The notes under the pieces: model-generated
Told to the model about the DNA's origin: nothing
The model's input: the letters and a program-made list of their open reading frames with translations, nothing else
Databases searched by the model: none
Source of the DNA: Roseomonas sp. AR75
GTDB taxonomy: Bacteria; Pseudomonadota; Alphaproteobacteria; Acetobacterales; Acetobacteraceae
Length of the DNA: 64,000 nt
Assembly (NCBI RefSeq): GCF_005222815.1
Contig: NZ_STGB01000001.1
Span: 620,001-684,000, forward strand
Reading direction: 5' to 3'
Program-made: the position numbers and the translations under genes
Shown: in pieces, positions 63,863-64,000 of the stretch
Position numbering within the stretch: position 1 is the first letter of the stretch
Layout of the letters: every line of letters starts with the position of its first letter

Positions 63863-64000
63863 ATGAGCAAGGCACCGCGCCTGCCGAAATCCATCGCGAC
63901 CGTCTGCCTGTCCGGCACGCTGCCCGACAAGCTGGAAGCGGCGGCGGCCGCGGGCTTCGGCGGCGTCGAGATCTTCGAGAACGACCTGCTCACCTTCAAC
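63863..64000 (+). CDS. Sugar phosphate isomerase/epimerase-type protein, probable 3-dehydroshikimate dehydratase (3' cut by window edge)
   Basis: Only the first 46 residues are visible: a short basic start, then SIATVCLSGTLPDKLEAAAA and GFGGVEIFENDLLTFN. This matches the opening of the TIM-barrel domain of QuiC-type 3-dehydroshikimate dehydratases, many of which are fused to a hydroxyphenylpyruvate-dioxygenase-like domain. ATG 63863 has GGGAG at 63849-63853. It is divergent from the shikimate/quinate dehydrogenase-like gene with 79 bases between starts. Confidence 0.75.
   Translation, partial: MSKAPRLPKSIATVCLSGTLPDKLEAAAAAGFGGVEIFENDLLTFN

Overview
The window looks like chromosome of a high-GC alphaproteobacterium, most likely an Acetobacteraceae member close to Roseomonas. 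Three things point there: the very GC-rich third codon positions, the housekeeping order ffh-rpsP-rimM-trmD-rplS-leuC-leuD-leuB, and the many solute-binding receptors of the Bug/TctC, TRAP and ABC types. This placement is inference from gene content; no search was run. Coding density is high and no gene-free stretch exceeds 300 bases. The longest gaps are 7299-7539, 17627-17846, 29136-29351 and 2329-2507, and their contents are listed as features. I saw no insertion sequence, phage gene, CRISPR array or rRNA. One tRNA-Arg(ACG) gene lies at 24593-24669.

Layout. 1-15785 is mostly core or conserved: the 3' part of gltB, a glutathione transferase, TPR proteins, a YeeZ-like reductase, a FAH-family enzyme with a coupled hydrolase, two glycosyltransferases, thrS, infC (start codon ATA), a methyltransferase and an EPSP synthase. 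15787-17626 carries a TctA permease and a reduced TctB-like partner. 17847-24534 is the SRP/ribosome block followed by leucine biosynthesis. 24720-30089 is a TRAP transporter with an amidohydrolase and a divergent Asp/Glu-racemase-family protein. 30086-34052 (minus) holds deacetylase, FGGY kinase, BtpA/SgcQ-family and SDR genes, an unassigned catabolic operon. 34104-43552 (plus) carries an amidohydrolase, a complete spermidine/putrescine-type ABC importer, a maleate-isomerase-like protein, an orphan family-5 binding protein and an M20-family amidohydrolase.

43559-58493 is the most interesting part. Eight tightly overlapping minus-strand genes encode an acyl-CoA route: an ADP-forming-type acyl-CoA synthetase, a single-chain double acyl-CoA dehydrogenase, three crotonases, an HMG-CoA-lyase-like enzyme whose catalytic Cys is His, and two family III CoA-transferases. 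They are followed by a thioesterase, an AMP-forming ligase, two Bug receptors and a TetR regulator. Two divergent promoters in this block share a near-identical 20-base operator-like sequence (17/20), which suggests one TetR regulon handling an unidentified carboxylic acid.

58498-62910 looks like a sugar-acid module: Bug receptor, IlvD/Edd-type dehydratase and RraA-type aldolase, divergent from a GntR/FCD regulator with an AT-rich palindrome between them. The window ends with a quinate/shikimate dehydrogenase-like gene divergent from the start of a 3-dehydroshikimate dehydratase-like gene.
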